Part shown: positions 33,801 to 45,800 of the stretch, one piece after another
Numbering within the stretch: position 1 is the stretch's first letter
Layout: each line of letters opens with the position of its first letter
NCBI GenBank assembly: GCA_948470475.1
Contig: OX419346.1
Location: 10,822,843-10,886,842 of the forward strand
From: Galaxea fascicularis
Lineage: Eukaryota > Cnidaria > Anthozoa > Scleractinia > Euphylliidae
DNA length: 64,000 nt
Direction: 5' to 3'
The notes under the pieces: model-generated
What the model was told of the DNA's origin: nothing
The model's input: only the letters and a program-made list of their open reading frames with translations
The model's database searches: none
Translations under genes and position numbers: made by a program

Positions 33801-36800
33801 TGTACATTGTCAAGAACTGTCATCAAAGGCTATAATTCATAACACTGAGGGTTCCTGTGGGATTTTGATATAGCAGGTGATTTTGACTATTGTAGGTTCA
33901 ACAACAATTCAGTATGTTGTGGGTTTGAAGCTTATAGCAGTGTTGACTTGATGTTGGCAAGTTATTGAAATAAAATGCATTTTCCTTGCAGGTGCGAGGA
34001 GGTTTTATTTACGATGAGGACCAGAAAGCTGTCACCAAGTCAATCAGAGACCGCGTTGCTCAAGTCATGTTGAACCGACGCAATGTCAAACGAGAAGCTT
34101 CTGGAGAGGAGAAAAAAGAAAAAGAGAAGCAGGAAAATGAAGAGCAAGCTATCAAGACAGAGGGTGAAGACAGTGACAAAGAGCAACAGCCAGCTGAAAC
34201 AGAGAAGGAGAAGGAAGAGAAGGACGACAAGGAGAGCACTGATGAACCTGAAACAGTGGCACCTGATGCCCCTGTAGAAAGAAAGAATAGTTTTGGTGGA
34301 AAGCATGTGATTGATCAAAGCATGGAAAGGTTGGAGGGAATAGCAGAATCCAACAGTCCACATGGAACAATAACTGATGAGCATGCACTTCCTGTTTCCC
34401 ATGATATTGCTGCTGAAAAGGTTAGAATGTTTTCATTTCTTCAGCTTTTTAATTTACTCAGGGTGGGGTGTGTTCATTCACCCATTTTTAACAAAGAAAA
34501 TGGACATGCCATTTCAGAGTTGTTAGTGTGAAGATGATTTTACTCCTTTGCTCTTTCACTCTATCCTTTTATTTGTTTAAATCCACTTTAATCATTAATC
34601 ATTAATCATTTGTTTTACATCCACTGATCAATGATTGTGTGAGGCTGCCATCTTACTGATCTTACGGTTTTGTTGAATAATCAATTTTGATTTCTTTCAG
34701 TTAATGTTTATGATCTATGTGGCTCTATGATCTTTGTGGATTTTGTCAAACATGATCGTGAGCCCTCTAGTTATATTCACTGTTTGCATTTAGTTAATGT
34801 CTTCTATATTGTTCACATGCATGTAGGCTATTGCCAATCTTATATTCCCAGGAAATCAGGAAAAGTATCTGAATCCTTTAATTGGCCGTTCCAAAATTCA
34901 AAAGGGAACTGGGGCGAGTTTCAAATTTTGAAGTAATCGATAAATTGACACCATCACATGAAAGATAACATTGAGATTGGTCGTTTGACCAAGTTTGATT
35001 CTTTTACGTTGAACAGAGACCAAGTTACGGACCTTGAAACATGGTTCAAAATCCATACAAATGTCTAATGTTGTGACAGCGCATGGTTTTGGGGGACGCT
35101 GTCACAACATTAGAGACATTTGTATGGAATTTGAGCTATGTTTCAAGGTCCATAACTTGGTCTCTGTTCAACCTAAAAGAGTTAAACTTGGTCAAACGAC
35201 CAATTTCAATGTTATCTTTCATGTGATGGTGTCAATTTATCGATTACTTCAAAATTTAAAACTCGCCCCAGTTCCCTTTTGAATTTCGGAACGGGCAATT
35301 GAGAGGTGAAGGAAAATACTGAGAAAAAATCTGTGGTTTTTTTTGCTACTTGAAGAGGATTTTAAAGAGGTGCCAAAATAGATTTCTACTTCATCCTCAG
35401 TTTACAACTGCAAGATGAATGAATTTATCTGTTACACTCTTAAATGAAATGTTTTTTCGGATTGTTTGCGGTTAACTTGGTACACACAAACGTTTTGAGT
35501 GTGAAGCTGTAAACAAAAATTTGAGACCATTTATGTTGAAGTAACATAACAAATTAAACCAAAATTTGAGTTCTGTGTATTTATTTGTTTGTTTCTTTAT
35601 TTATTGCTGTACTTGAAATAAGGTGCCTAGTGTTGCAGAGGAAGTAGCTCCTGATGTATTGAGTGGAACAGATTCTTTTACTGCACCTGCTGCTGCTGTA
35701 CCATTGCCTTCAGCGGTATGTATAGGTGCTGTGTAGTCTTCATACTGTGATAGGTCACTGTTTATTGCGACATTACAACTTCACAACAATTTAAGTGTGT
35801 CATTTAGAAATGGGTAACACTGATGAATTTTGTCGCCTGGAGGCTCTCCTATTCCTTTTGGGCATTTACTTCAGCAGCCTCAGAGGATGTGGCAAATGAA
35901 TTCGGTTTTATCCATTTGAGAAAAGGTGAGAACTTATGCAGGAAGACATTTGTGCAAATTCCAAAGACCGGAACAACTGCCAACTAAGTGGCCTTGAGCT
36001 GCAAACTTGTGAATGTATTCTTTTGTTTTTAATAGGTGAAAGAACTTTGAAGGATTACTGTAGACATTTTTTATTGTTTTAAGTTCCTCGCTAAGTTCTT
36101 TCAACTTTGGTTACATTTTTGAAAGAAAAGTGTTTCTAGAGCTTCAAAAAGAGACCTTAAACATGGTGGTTTGGTCACTGTAAGTCAAGATTCCATATTT
36201 TTTGGTGTTTTTCGTGTGGCACTTTAAAACATCAAAGCTTTGATTTGCTTGTCCTCAAACCAGTAAAGTCGAGCAGAGCATCATTCTTATGTGCATGATG
36301 ATGAAGTAGATTAAAAATGCAATTTTGAACACAGCCTTCTGTGACTTGAGCTTACAGCTTGTACTTATTACTTTAGAAGGTGCGAGAACTGTGGTTGGAA
36401 TTTTACTTCAAGAGCATCAAGAAGAGATTTGTTGATTTCGTAGAACTTTGAGTCTCTTGTCAGTGTTGTCCAGGGCTGTCATTAACTTTGAAAATAGAAG
36501 TCCCAAAAGTAACACTAGGTGGCTTGGCACTTGAGCGCCAAAGGCGCGAGTTTTCTAGGGGGTCTAGGGGCATCCCCCCTAAGAATATTTTGAAATCTAG
36601 ACTCCTGGAAATGCATTCCAGCATTTTCCTGGCGACAGTTCCCCTCCAAAATCCAGGCTAAATTTCACAGAATTCAAGTTTACTCACTTGTTAAAGATTG
36701 AAATCATCTAGAAAGTTGTTTACAAAGTACTGGAATGCTACAATTCATTAGATCTCCCCACCCCACCACCACCAAAGGAAAATAATCATAGCATATACGA

Positions 36801-39800
36801 TCGCCGATTTTTAACTCTCTCCGGCAAAATTTCAAAAATCGAAATTTTTACAAGGCCGTAGGGGCAAAATTTTATTACGCAGTTTAATTTGTTTGCTAAC
36901 ACTGACTGATCAAAGTGTCAATGATCTCATCATCAGTGGCTAGGATCAGGTGGGATGTTTACTTGTCGCTTGTTGTTTTTATTTGGTCCTCCAGCTTTCA
37001 TTGTGAGCTAGCTGTTATTGATAGGACAACAAAGGAGATTTAAAAAATAATCAAACCACTAAATGACAAACAAACAAAAAATATCTCACTTCAGAGGCAG
37101 GGCTCGAGGCTAACAGTGGCAAACTAGCCACAGACTAGTAAAAATTCCATTTTGGCTGGTAGGTTTTGTGCTTCACTAGCCTTTCCCTTGACTAGGAAAT
37201 TGAGTCAACATGCGCAGAAACATTGGCTGTAACAAATACCATACATGTATAAGCTTAATTTACTGTCTCAAGCAAGAACTTTAAATTACTAAAAAGAAAA
37301 AGCATAATTGACTTTTTTGCTTCTGTTTTTCTTAACTCAAGCTCGTCCGGCCCTTTAAATATCAGTCACTGAAGTCGGAAAATAAAAAAAATTCGCACGA
37401 CTCTCCGTTTCCACCGATCGCGCTCAAATTTTCACGTTTTCCCGCTTGATAAATTTCCCAGGCCCCTCTCAAATTTGAGCAAAGACCCTTCAATGTGGCT
37501 TATATGACCCCATTTTGAATTTTGGCATCGAGAGTGTCGAAAGATGGCTTCGTCAGGACCACGCGCTAAGCGCTCGAGATTTGTAACTAGCGACCCCGCG
37601 GTGGTTGTAGAACTTGTACAAGATGAAGAAAGGAGTAATGAAGGCATGTCAAGCGGTGAAGAGAGCGAACTGGATCGTCAGCTTGCCAATGAAAGCGATG
37701 AATCAAGGTCAGATCGGAGTAAACATTATGTAGAATGTGTTGCAAGCCAGCGCCCACGCGGTTTGAGAATGCAACGAAATAGACTCGCACTTTGGTTTAC
37801 AGTTGTTTTTCCGTTGAAAACTTTGTTTATTGCGTTGATTGGATATCTAGATTTATATTTTAGTCCAAGGAGATAAATATATTCGAAGGGAAAGAGGTTT
37901 TAGTGGGGCGGAAGTGCAAAAATGGACGCGTTCGTATCGGGTTACGGTAAACACCAAACAGTGCGTATCGCTTACAATTTCACTCTAGCGAATTGCTTTA
38001 CGCTTTAAATGCTTCGGTGCTACATAACTAAATGTTTATCGCACTTATGTTCTAAGTTTGCTTTGTATTCACACAGCATTTTGATAAAAATGTATTTATC
38101 TCCAAATTGTGTTGACATTTTACTCTAATTTGTGCTAATTTATGCACATAATTAAAATATTATTGAGTTTCTGCATGAAAAAATTATTTTGGAGGAAAGC
38201 TTGTTCACTGCTCTTTCAAAAGAGGTATAGCTTTCCACTCAATTGTAAATGCTTGTTGAACAATTGAATAAAGAATGAATGTCGTAAAATTGTGTATATT
38301 TCTTATCTGTTTTCATCTTTTGATAAGGCGTGCGAAAAAAAAATTCGAAGAAATTCCGTATTCAATCTTTTTTAGCCAAATTTTCTGGAAATGTTGCTAA
38401 TATAATAAGCAACATTTCTGTTTTCAACTTTTTCTTGCATTCACTTGTCATTTTGAAATAAGTCACTTTTTTTCCAATATTTTTTAGAGATTTTAATCTT
38501 ATTTTCGGTAATTTCTGTGCATAAATTATATATTATGGGATTTCCTGGAAACAACAATTTTTTTTGGAAAGCTTACTCATTTGCCTTTAAAATGAGGTAT
38601 AGCTTGCTACCTGGTTGTAAATATTTGTTGAGAAAATGTATGGTGTCCAGATTTGTCTGTTCAGGGAGAAAAAGTGACCAGACGAGGTTGAGTTAAGCGA
38701 AGAATGACAAACTGCTTTCTGAAAATGAGAAGAAGACCTGGACAAAATTCTTAACACTGCTAATGTAGCTCTCTCTTCCGTATGTGAATGGTTATGTGCT
38801 AGTAAATTAACATTAAATTTAGACAAAAACTTGACTTTGTTTATGTCCCAATTACTTTAGCTGGTCAACATATACTGTAGAGCAAGCTTTTTCTGTTAAA
38901 TATTTAGGATTGATGACTGACAATAATCTTTCATGGCATGATCACATTGAGTACATTGCTGGCAAAATCAGTTAAATTATTAATATATTAATTGAAGTTA
39001 AGTGCTTTTTACAGCAGTGATTATATTGGCGTGAACACCTAAAATATGTCTGGAATGTTTGTGTTTTAACCAATCACAGGCGAGATCTTCACACCACAGA
39101 AATCACAGGCAACGAACGGTTTCCTATCTGTCACGGCACAAATTTTCGTTTTGTTTTAACATTTAGTCTTTTTACAAGAAAACAGTTGCTTTTCTTTCCT
39201 ACATGTATTTCTTACTTCCTATTTGTTTACAGTATGTGTGCTATACTAGCGAAGAATACAGGTTTGAGTGATTTTAAAATAAATTACAAAGTTGATGTGC
39301 CGGGACGATGCACGCGACAGTTTGGCGTGTGAATTTTCAAACTTTTTGTAACGATTGAAATCGGTAGTTACGCCTGATCGCATCCAAAGGGGACTTGTAA
39401 TCTTCTCGGTTCAATCCCCTCATAACTAGCTTCCTATCGCATGTAATCCCCCAGATATCAAAATATGCATGAATGCCTTCAGAGAAAAAGCTAAATTATA
39501 TTTTGGAAGGAATACCGAAAATTGGGCTGTTTACTTTGCATGATGTGTCAATTATTCCATAGATGTTGAAGTTTGTGATCTAATGATCAAGGAACTTCTG
39601 CCTGCAAAAAAGTTCGAAGGTTCGATCGTTAGCCTATATACTCTCAATCTTAAAAATGTTTAAGGCAACAAAGGGCATCTAACTAGTCCTACCATATCTT
39701 GCCGTTTCTCTGCTATCAATATAGTTCTTACTTCTTTTTTAATCCTTTTATATATATATAGCGGAGAGAATTAATTAATTTAGAAAAAAAAGTGTTTGTT

Positions 39801-42800
39801 AGGAATAAGTAATGAAGCCAGAACGATAGATTGAATATATGCATTTTAATGACCCCAGAATCTGGGTTACACACCTAAATCGGTGTGAAGTTGTTATGAG
39901 TGTTTCAGGGGTTTCCTTAGAATTGCATATCCTCTTACAGAAAATGTACCATTAGTAGTTATGTACTCATGGGAATTTTAAACTTGCTCAGTCACACCAA
40001 CCATAGCATACATTTCTTTTAACACTGTCATAACACTGGTTTTGTGAAAACTTGTATGTCTGCTCAGGCAATTTGAAACTGGGAATTTAAAGCAGCTGGG
40101 GGCCCCATGAAAGTGTTTGTATATCGGATGTAGAGGTGACGTCATGAATTTTGCTCTCTGGAATTGAGCAAAGCTTCTCTATTAAAGTGGCTGTATCCAG
40201 AGATGTCGGAAAGAACAGCTTTTACTTCTTTTTGTGCAACCTGTTGCATTTTAGCATGCCCCTAATTAGAGGGGCATTAAAATGAAGTTAACTAGTTGCA
40301 GGATCTGATTTTGTTTTTTGTTTGTAGGAAGTGGAAGCTTTGACTTCACCTGCTCTTACCACCCCAACTGAAACAAATTTTGTGGCCAGTCTACCTGAAA
40401 CAGCATCTGTCTCTTCTGGGTATGCCTCAAATGCGTCATCTGTGTCATCTGCTTCTGTGGGATTGACATCCAGTGAGACCCCTGCAGTGGTGACACCTGG
40501 GTCAAGCATTGGTGGAAGTTTAACTGGAGCTGTTAGTGTTCCATCTACACCAATACCTGTCCCTTCAGGAAGTACATCTGTCACAGACAAAAAGGAAAAA
40601 ACTGCTACAAAGCCAGTCAAGAAGGAGAGGTTACCCAGAATTCAGTTGAAGAGGATCGAGGGATCCCCAGAGGGGCCAGTGGTTGAGTGCAGTTTTGACA
40701 CTTACAAGAACAATAGAATAATATTCAAGTTTGGCATTGATGATGATGAGCCAGAAGAGGTTGCTACAAACATGGTAAGGTTGTTTGTCTTGCTAAATTA
40801 AGAACAGCCATTCACTTTATTTTTGTGGATGTGTGTTTTAATTGTACCTCATTAGATTTCTTGTAAAAATATAGTAGGCAATATGTTAAAAGAATGATAG
40901 GAAAGTCAGTGGTAAAGTAGTACATGGACGAGGCAATGTTAGGATTAAATTGTTCATTTGTCAGCTTGTTAAAGTGCACCTGACCCCAAAATATTTTTTC
41001 TGCTAATATGAAACTTTGCATCTTTTCAAAAAACGCTTAGCCTTTATTTCCAGGTTTGGACTTTTTATGACCTTGAAACTTATGAAAAACAAAGCATTTG
41101 ACAGTTGATCCAGCTAGTGAAGGGTATGGGTCTATTCCTGATTTGTATCTTGAGGTAAGTTTTTGTTAGCATGCATTCAAAGCAGTTTGTGACATCAAAT
41201 CAGGAATAGACCCTCACTTGCTTGTTTGTGGGGCATAAGATGGCTTAAGAGAAGCCATGTTTCTGCTCCAGTGTGATCATGGTAAAACACTGCTTGTCTT
41301 TTAAAAACGTCAGTTAAGGAGGCAAAGCAAATAAAATGAACTGAACTGAACTGTGCTACTACGACCAAAAAAACAATTATTCTTTTTCTTTGGATTTCAC
41401 AACTATGTTAACTAAACACTAAGTGACCCAAGTTTTAAGTTCTGATTTTAAAGACACCTGTTTATTTTAACTGGAATTTTGTTATTTACTGGTCGGCCAT
41501 CACTAACTTTAAAATCTTGAGAGAGCTGGGTCGAGGCGAAAATGACGTCAAAGACTCACTGGTTTAAGAATGCAATGTGTGTACGCGGCTGAATTAATAT
41601 GCAGCATGGGAGTTTCAGGCTTTCAGATTTTTAAACTTGTGTTGGCATATATAATAAGTTGTGTTTACACGCTGAAATTTTAAGCTAGTGAGTAAATGAC
41701 GTCTCTTTTCCCTAGATCCAAGCCTCTGAGGTCCAATCGGTCAGTTTTGAACATGAGTAATGGCGGACCGTGGAATCCAAACCTTACACTCGAAATAAAC
41801 AGCCTTTGGATAAAAATCAAAGTTCAAAATTTTGCCAGTCAGGTGTTAAACGAACCAGCTTTCAAAATCTGAAGAAAAAAAGAAAATGATTTTTTTATCA
41901 TAGTAGCACTTTAAAAATGGTATCCAAAAAACGCCCAATTTCTCAATAAGTTGTGATTATTTTTTTTAACATATAATTTTACCAGAGCAAAACTACAGCC
42001 TCTTAGAAATACCCTTAATTTTTCGATGAGTTAAGATGGCTCTTGAATCTGCAATACAGAAGTTTTTAAAAGTATGCAGAAAGGTGAATCTTGATATGCT
42101 GACTGCAATTCAATAATGAAAAACGGGGGTCATCAAACTCATTCTTGAGTTACAGGCACATAAAGCCAAAATTAAGGGTATTTCTAAGAAGCTGTAGTGT
42201 TGTTTTGGTAACATAAAACGTTAAAAAAATAATCACAACCTATTGAGAGGGAGGAGAGGGAGCAAGAATCCACAATGATTTGCAATAGATCAGCAAACAC
42301 TGCACGTGAAAGCAAAAAACGTTGCAATCCTGCAAAATCCCTGGAGGCCACCCCAAAGGTCACGTACCGCAAAGGAGGAAAACTGCTGGCTGCATTTGCT
42401 GGCATTTAACTTTGCCTAATTGATATTTACCCGCATTCAATTATCCTTACTGTCTGCCATACATTGCTAATAATGATCTGTTGATTTATTTCTTTATTTC
42501 ATCACCTGTGTACTTGAAAAAGTAATGATATTGCTAGTAGAAACAACCTCTTGGTCTCTGCCAGGAGTTAAAGGTTTAATAATTAATTATTATGAGATTG
42601 GTTGCAATGATCATTTCAACATTTCTTATAAAAAAGATCGAAGCAGGCCACTTGCAAGAATGCAACAAGCAACTGTTTGAAGAACTGCTTCGACGAGTTA
42701 TAGTTGGAGCTAAGGAGAGAGTGCAGAAGGCTAAAGCTCAACCTGGAGGAGATACCACAGGTGAAAGGCCAGTGTTGGATACTCAAATCTCATCTGAAAG

Positions 42801-45800
42801 CATCACCATTGGGGCTCCATTGCAACAGGTTACATGCCCAATTCTCATTACATTAAAAGTTTTGGAATGGTGTTTGTTTTTGTCTTCTCAGTATTTCTTC
42901 GTTTGTCACTACTTTTGACTGGGTTGGTGTGGTATTTTGACCTTTCTCCATACATAGTCCATCTGATTGAGAGTCCAGATGAAAATGTGAATATTAATGA
43001 GCCAAAAATAGAACTGAATAAATTAGAGGAGATTAACATTTAATCATGCAAGAATAAAACCTCAAGACATTAGTGCTGGATAAACTATTATTATCTGCCT
43101 AAATGTTCATTATTTGCTACAAGTATTTAGTAAGTATTTTTAAAACATTTATCAGTTCTGAGTTCATCAGTATGTTTAGTGCCATGCTGTATCCTTTTGT
43201 CTGTGACAGTTTCTTCCTTTCTGACCTTCTTTGCAATTTGTAGTATGTTTGTCATACCGTAAGTATTAGCTTTAGTTGACAAGTGTACTACATTAATTTC
43301 TTCGCATGGAAATTTTCTTATAGCTTTTCTTGTATGTGTTATTTTATTGAACACATAAATAGCTGATTGCAAAATGCTGTATTGATTAAGTACGGTGTTG
43401 TGCAAGCTACACTAAATTCTATCCTGCAGTGATGAGTCACCCTTTCCATAAAATTATCGTTGATGACCTTTTATCTATACCCAAATTTCTGAGCAGGTAT
43501 GAACTGTCTTACATAATGTATGATGGCATTCACTGTGTAAACGCATTTATTTACCAGTAGTTTCTGTTTTTGCTTGTGTTGCAGTCATTAGAGAGTCCTC
43601 ATCCAAGGGAAATCCCTTTCTTTGTGGATACTACAACAGCACCTCAGGCAGATACAACAGCAACTCTGTATCAGAAAGAAGTGTTTGTTCCTGAAGCTAC
43701 ACAGCCAGATGAGAAATTGTCTGCAGTGTCTGGTCAGAAGACCAGTTCTGTTGAACATTCCCCTGCTGGGTCGCCCACGTTTGTAACGCCTGTACCAACA
43801 AGGCCCGATGACAAAGCAATGCAGCTGGAAGACAAAACAGCACCTCTTGCAGATTTGGACAGTGAATTAACTGCAAAGGAACTCCCCCCTGTTAGGCCAC
43901 AACAGTCCTCCCCAGATATCACTGTACAAGAGAAAGAGATCAATAGTCTGAATCATTTACCAGTTGACAGTGTGGTGTCCGTGATTTCTCCACCTGGAAA
44001 AACTAAAAGACGATTTACCGTTAAGAAAGTTGAGGATCCTGTTTTAATCAGCAGCTCACTGTTGGAAAGCAAACAAGAAAATAAAGAAATTGTACCATCG
44101 TTAGCTTCCAATGCAAACATAACTGGAATGACGGAAGTCCTATCCAATAATTCAAACAAAGATATTTCATTTAATTCTGAACCAGAAGATAAACGTGATT
44201 TCTCTGCTGAGGGGGTATTGCAAGGGAAAGAAACAGAGGAAGTTGGTAGGGCTGTGATTTTAGAAGGAGGACATAGTGATGTATCAAAATCAAGCAGGGA
44301 ATTATCAACATCTGTTGTTTCAGATAAAGAACAATCACCGATGAAATTTGAAGTTGAAGCTTCTAACGCTAATGGTGAGCCGCTACTTCTGGAATCTTCA
44401 AGCTCTGAAAGGCCTCAGACTCCAACGTATTCCTTTCTTCCTGTTGAAAATTCTATATCTGATGAAAAATCCTCACCCCATGGTTATAAATTTGAATCTC
44501 AATTGTCAGGAGAGGAACTGAACCCTGACAAATCTAAACCTGAATCTGTGGCCTCATCAGACGACGAGATGACAACAGCAACTATAAAATCAAGTGCAAC
44601 CCTTTCTTCAAGTGAGTTTGTACAGGGACGATTCATTGTATCAGTGTCATCTCGCAGACCTGAAACACCGTCATCTGAGAATTCAGAGCAAGTCAGATCT
44701 CCAGCACAACCACTGGAAGTAACTCTTCTTCAAGATGTGTCTGGAACTGTTGGTATGGATTCAGTTCCTTCTTTGACTCCCAGCTCATCAATGGAAAGTC
44801 TCAACTCTGTTGGTTCACAGCCAGGTGGACACTCCGGTCATTCATTTTCAGGTTCACCTCAGACTGTCCTTGCTGAGAGTCAGAGTTCAACAAGCCAGGC
44901 GTCTTTTTCAAATAAAGAACCGGTGAGAAAGAATAGTGGACAGGGTGAATTTCTTAGTGATGCTGCCAAACTGGTAAAACAGGATGGAGAGCAGGGCAGG
45001 CAATCCAATGAACAGGTACAAATTTGACTGTTCCACATTTGTCATGCAAACACCCGCAAAATGATACTCAAGTACAATGGTGACTACAAAATGATGATCC
45101 ATGTTTATATTGTGCTAATTTGCCTTGTCCTGGGTAGAGGTTTGAACATTTCCTCTTCATGTTGCTCTTGTTGCTTCAAAGGGAGGCACTTGAACTGCAG
45201 AGGAAGTGATGTTGTAATTTGCGCCAGACAGTTGTTTGTGGGAACAGACTGCCTTCTGTTCTATACCACAACACTGGGCTGAAGACCATTGTTTCTTCTG
45301 ATCCTCTTGCACCTTTTAGAAATGCCTTTATTGTTAACCCATGTTTTAAAACTTTATAACTTACATGTAAAATTAAGCTCGACTTAGGACTTGCAGTGAT
45401 ATAATTTTGGCACATTTATTTCTTAATCTTAAAGCCCCCCCCCTCCCCCCACCGCCTTAGCCAATTAAACAAATTGGACGATTGGCGCTGCTTGTTATGT
45501 TCAGTGTAGCTTTACTGTTTGCATTGTCAGCTGAATGTCTGTCATGTGTTGCGGTTACAGGTACTTCTGGTTCAAATTTCAAACAGTCATTTTCTTGATT
45601 GTCTTTGTTTCTAATTACGCTTTCCATTTTGTCAGCAGAAGAAAATGCCTCAGAAAACAAGATCACAGTCAGACTTTGAACAAAGACTTCATATTTCGTT
45701 GGATCTGTCTCCTGACGAAGAAGAAGAATTGAAGAAGCTCTGTGCGAGGTATTGTATTGCTCTGGTGGCATTTCAGTACACTGCAAAAGTAGAATAAAAT

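Noticed and set aside
37535..37560. Minus-strand CCTGACGAAGCC as a hammerhead core
   Set aside because: The GAAA box and cleavage triplet are missing.
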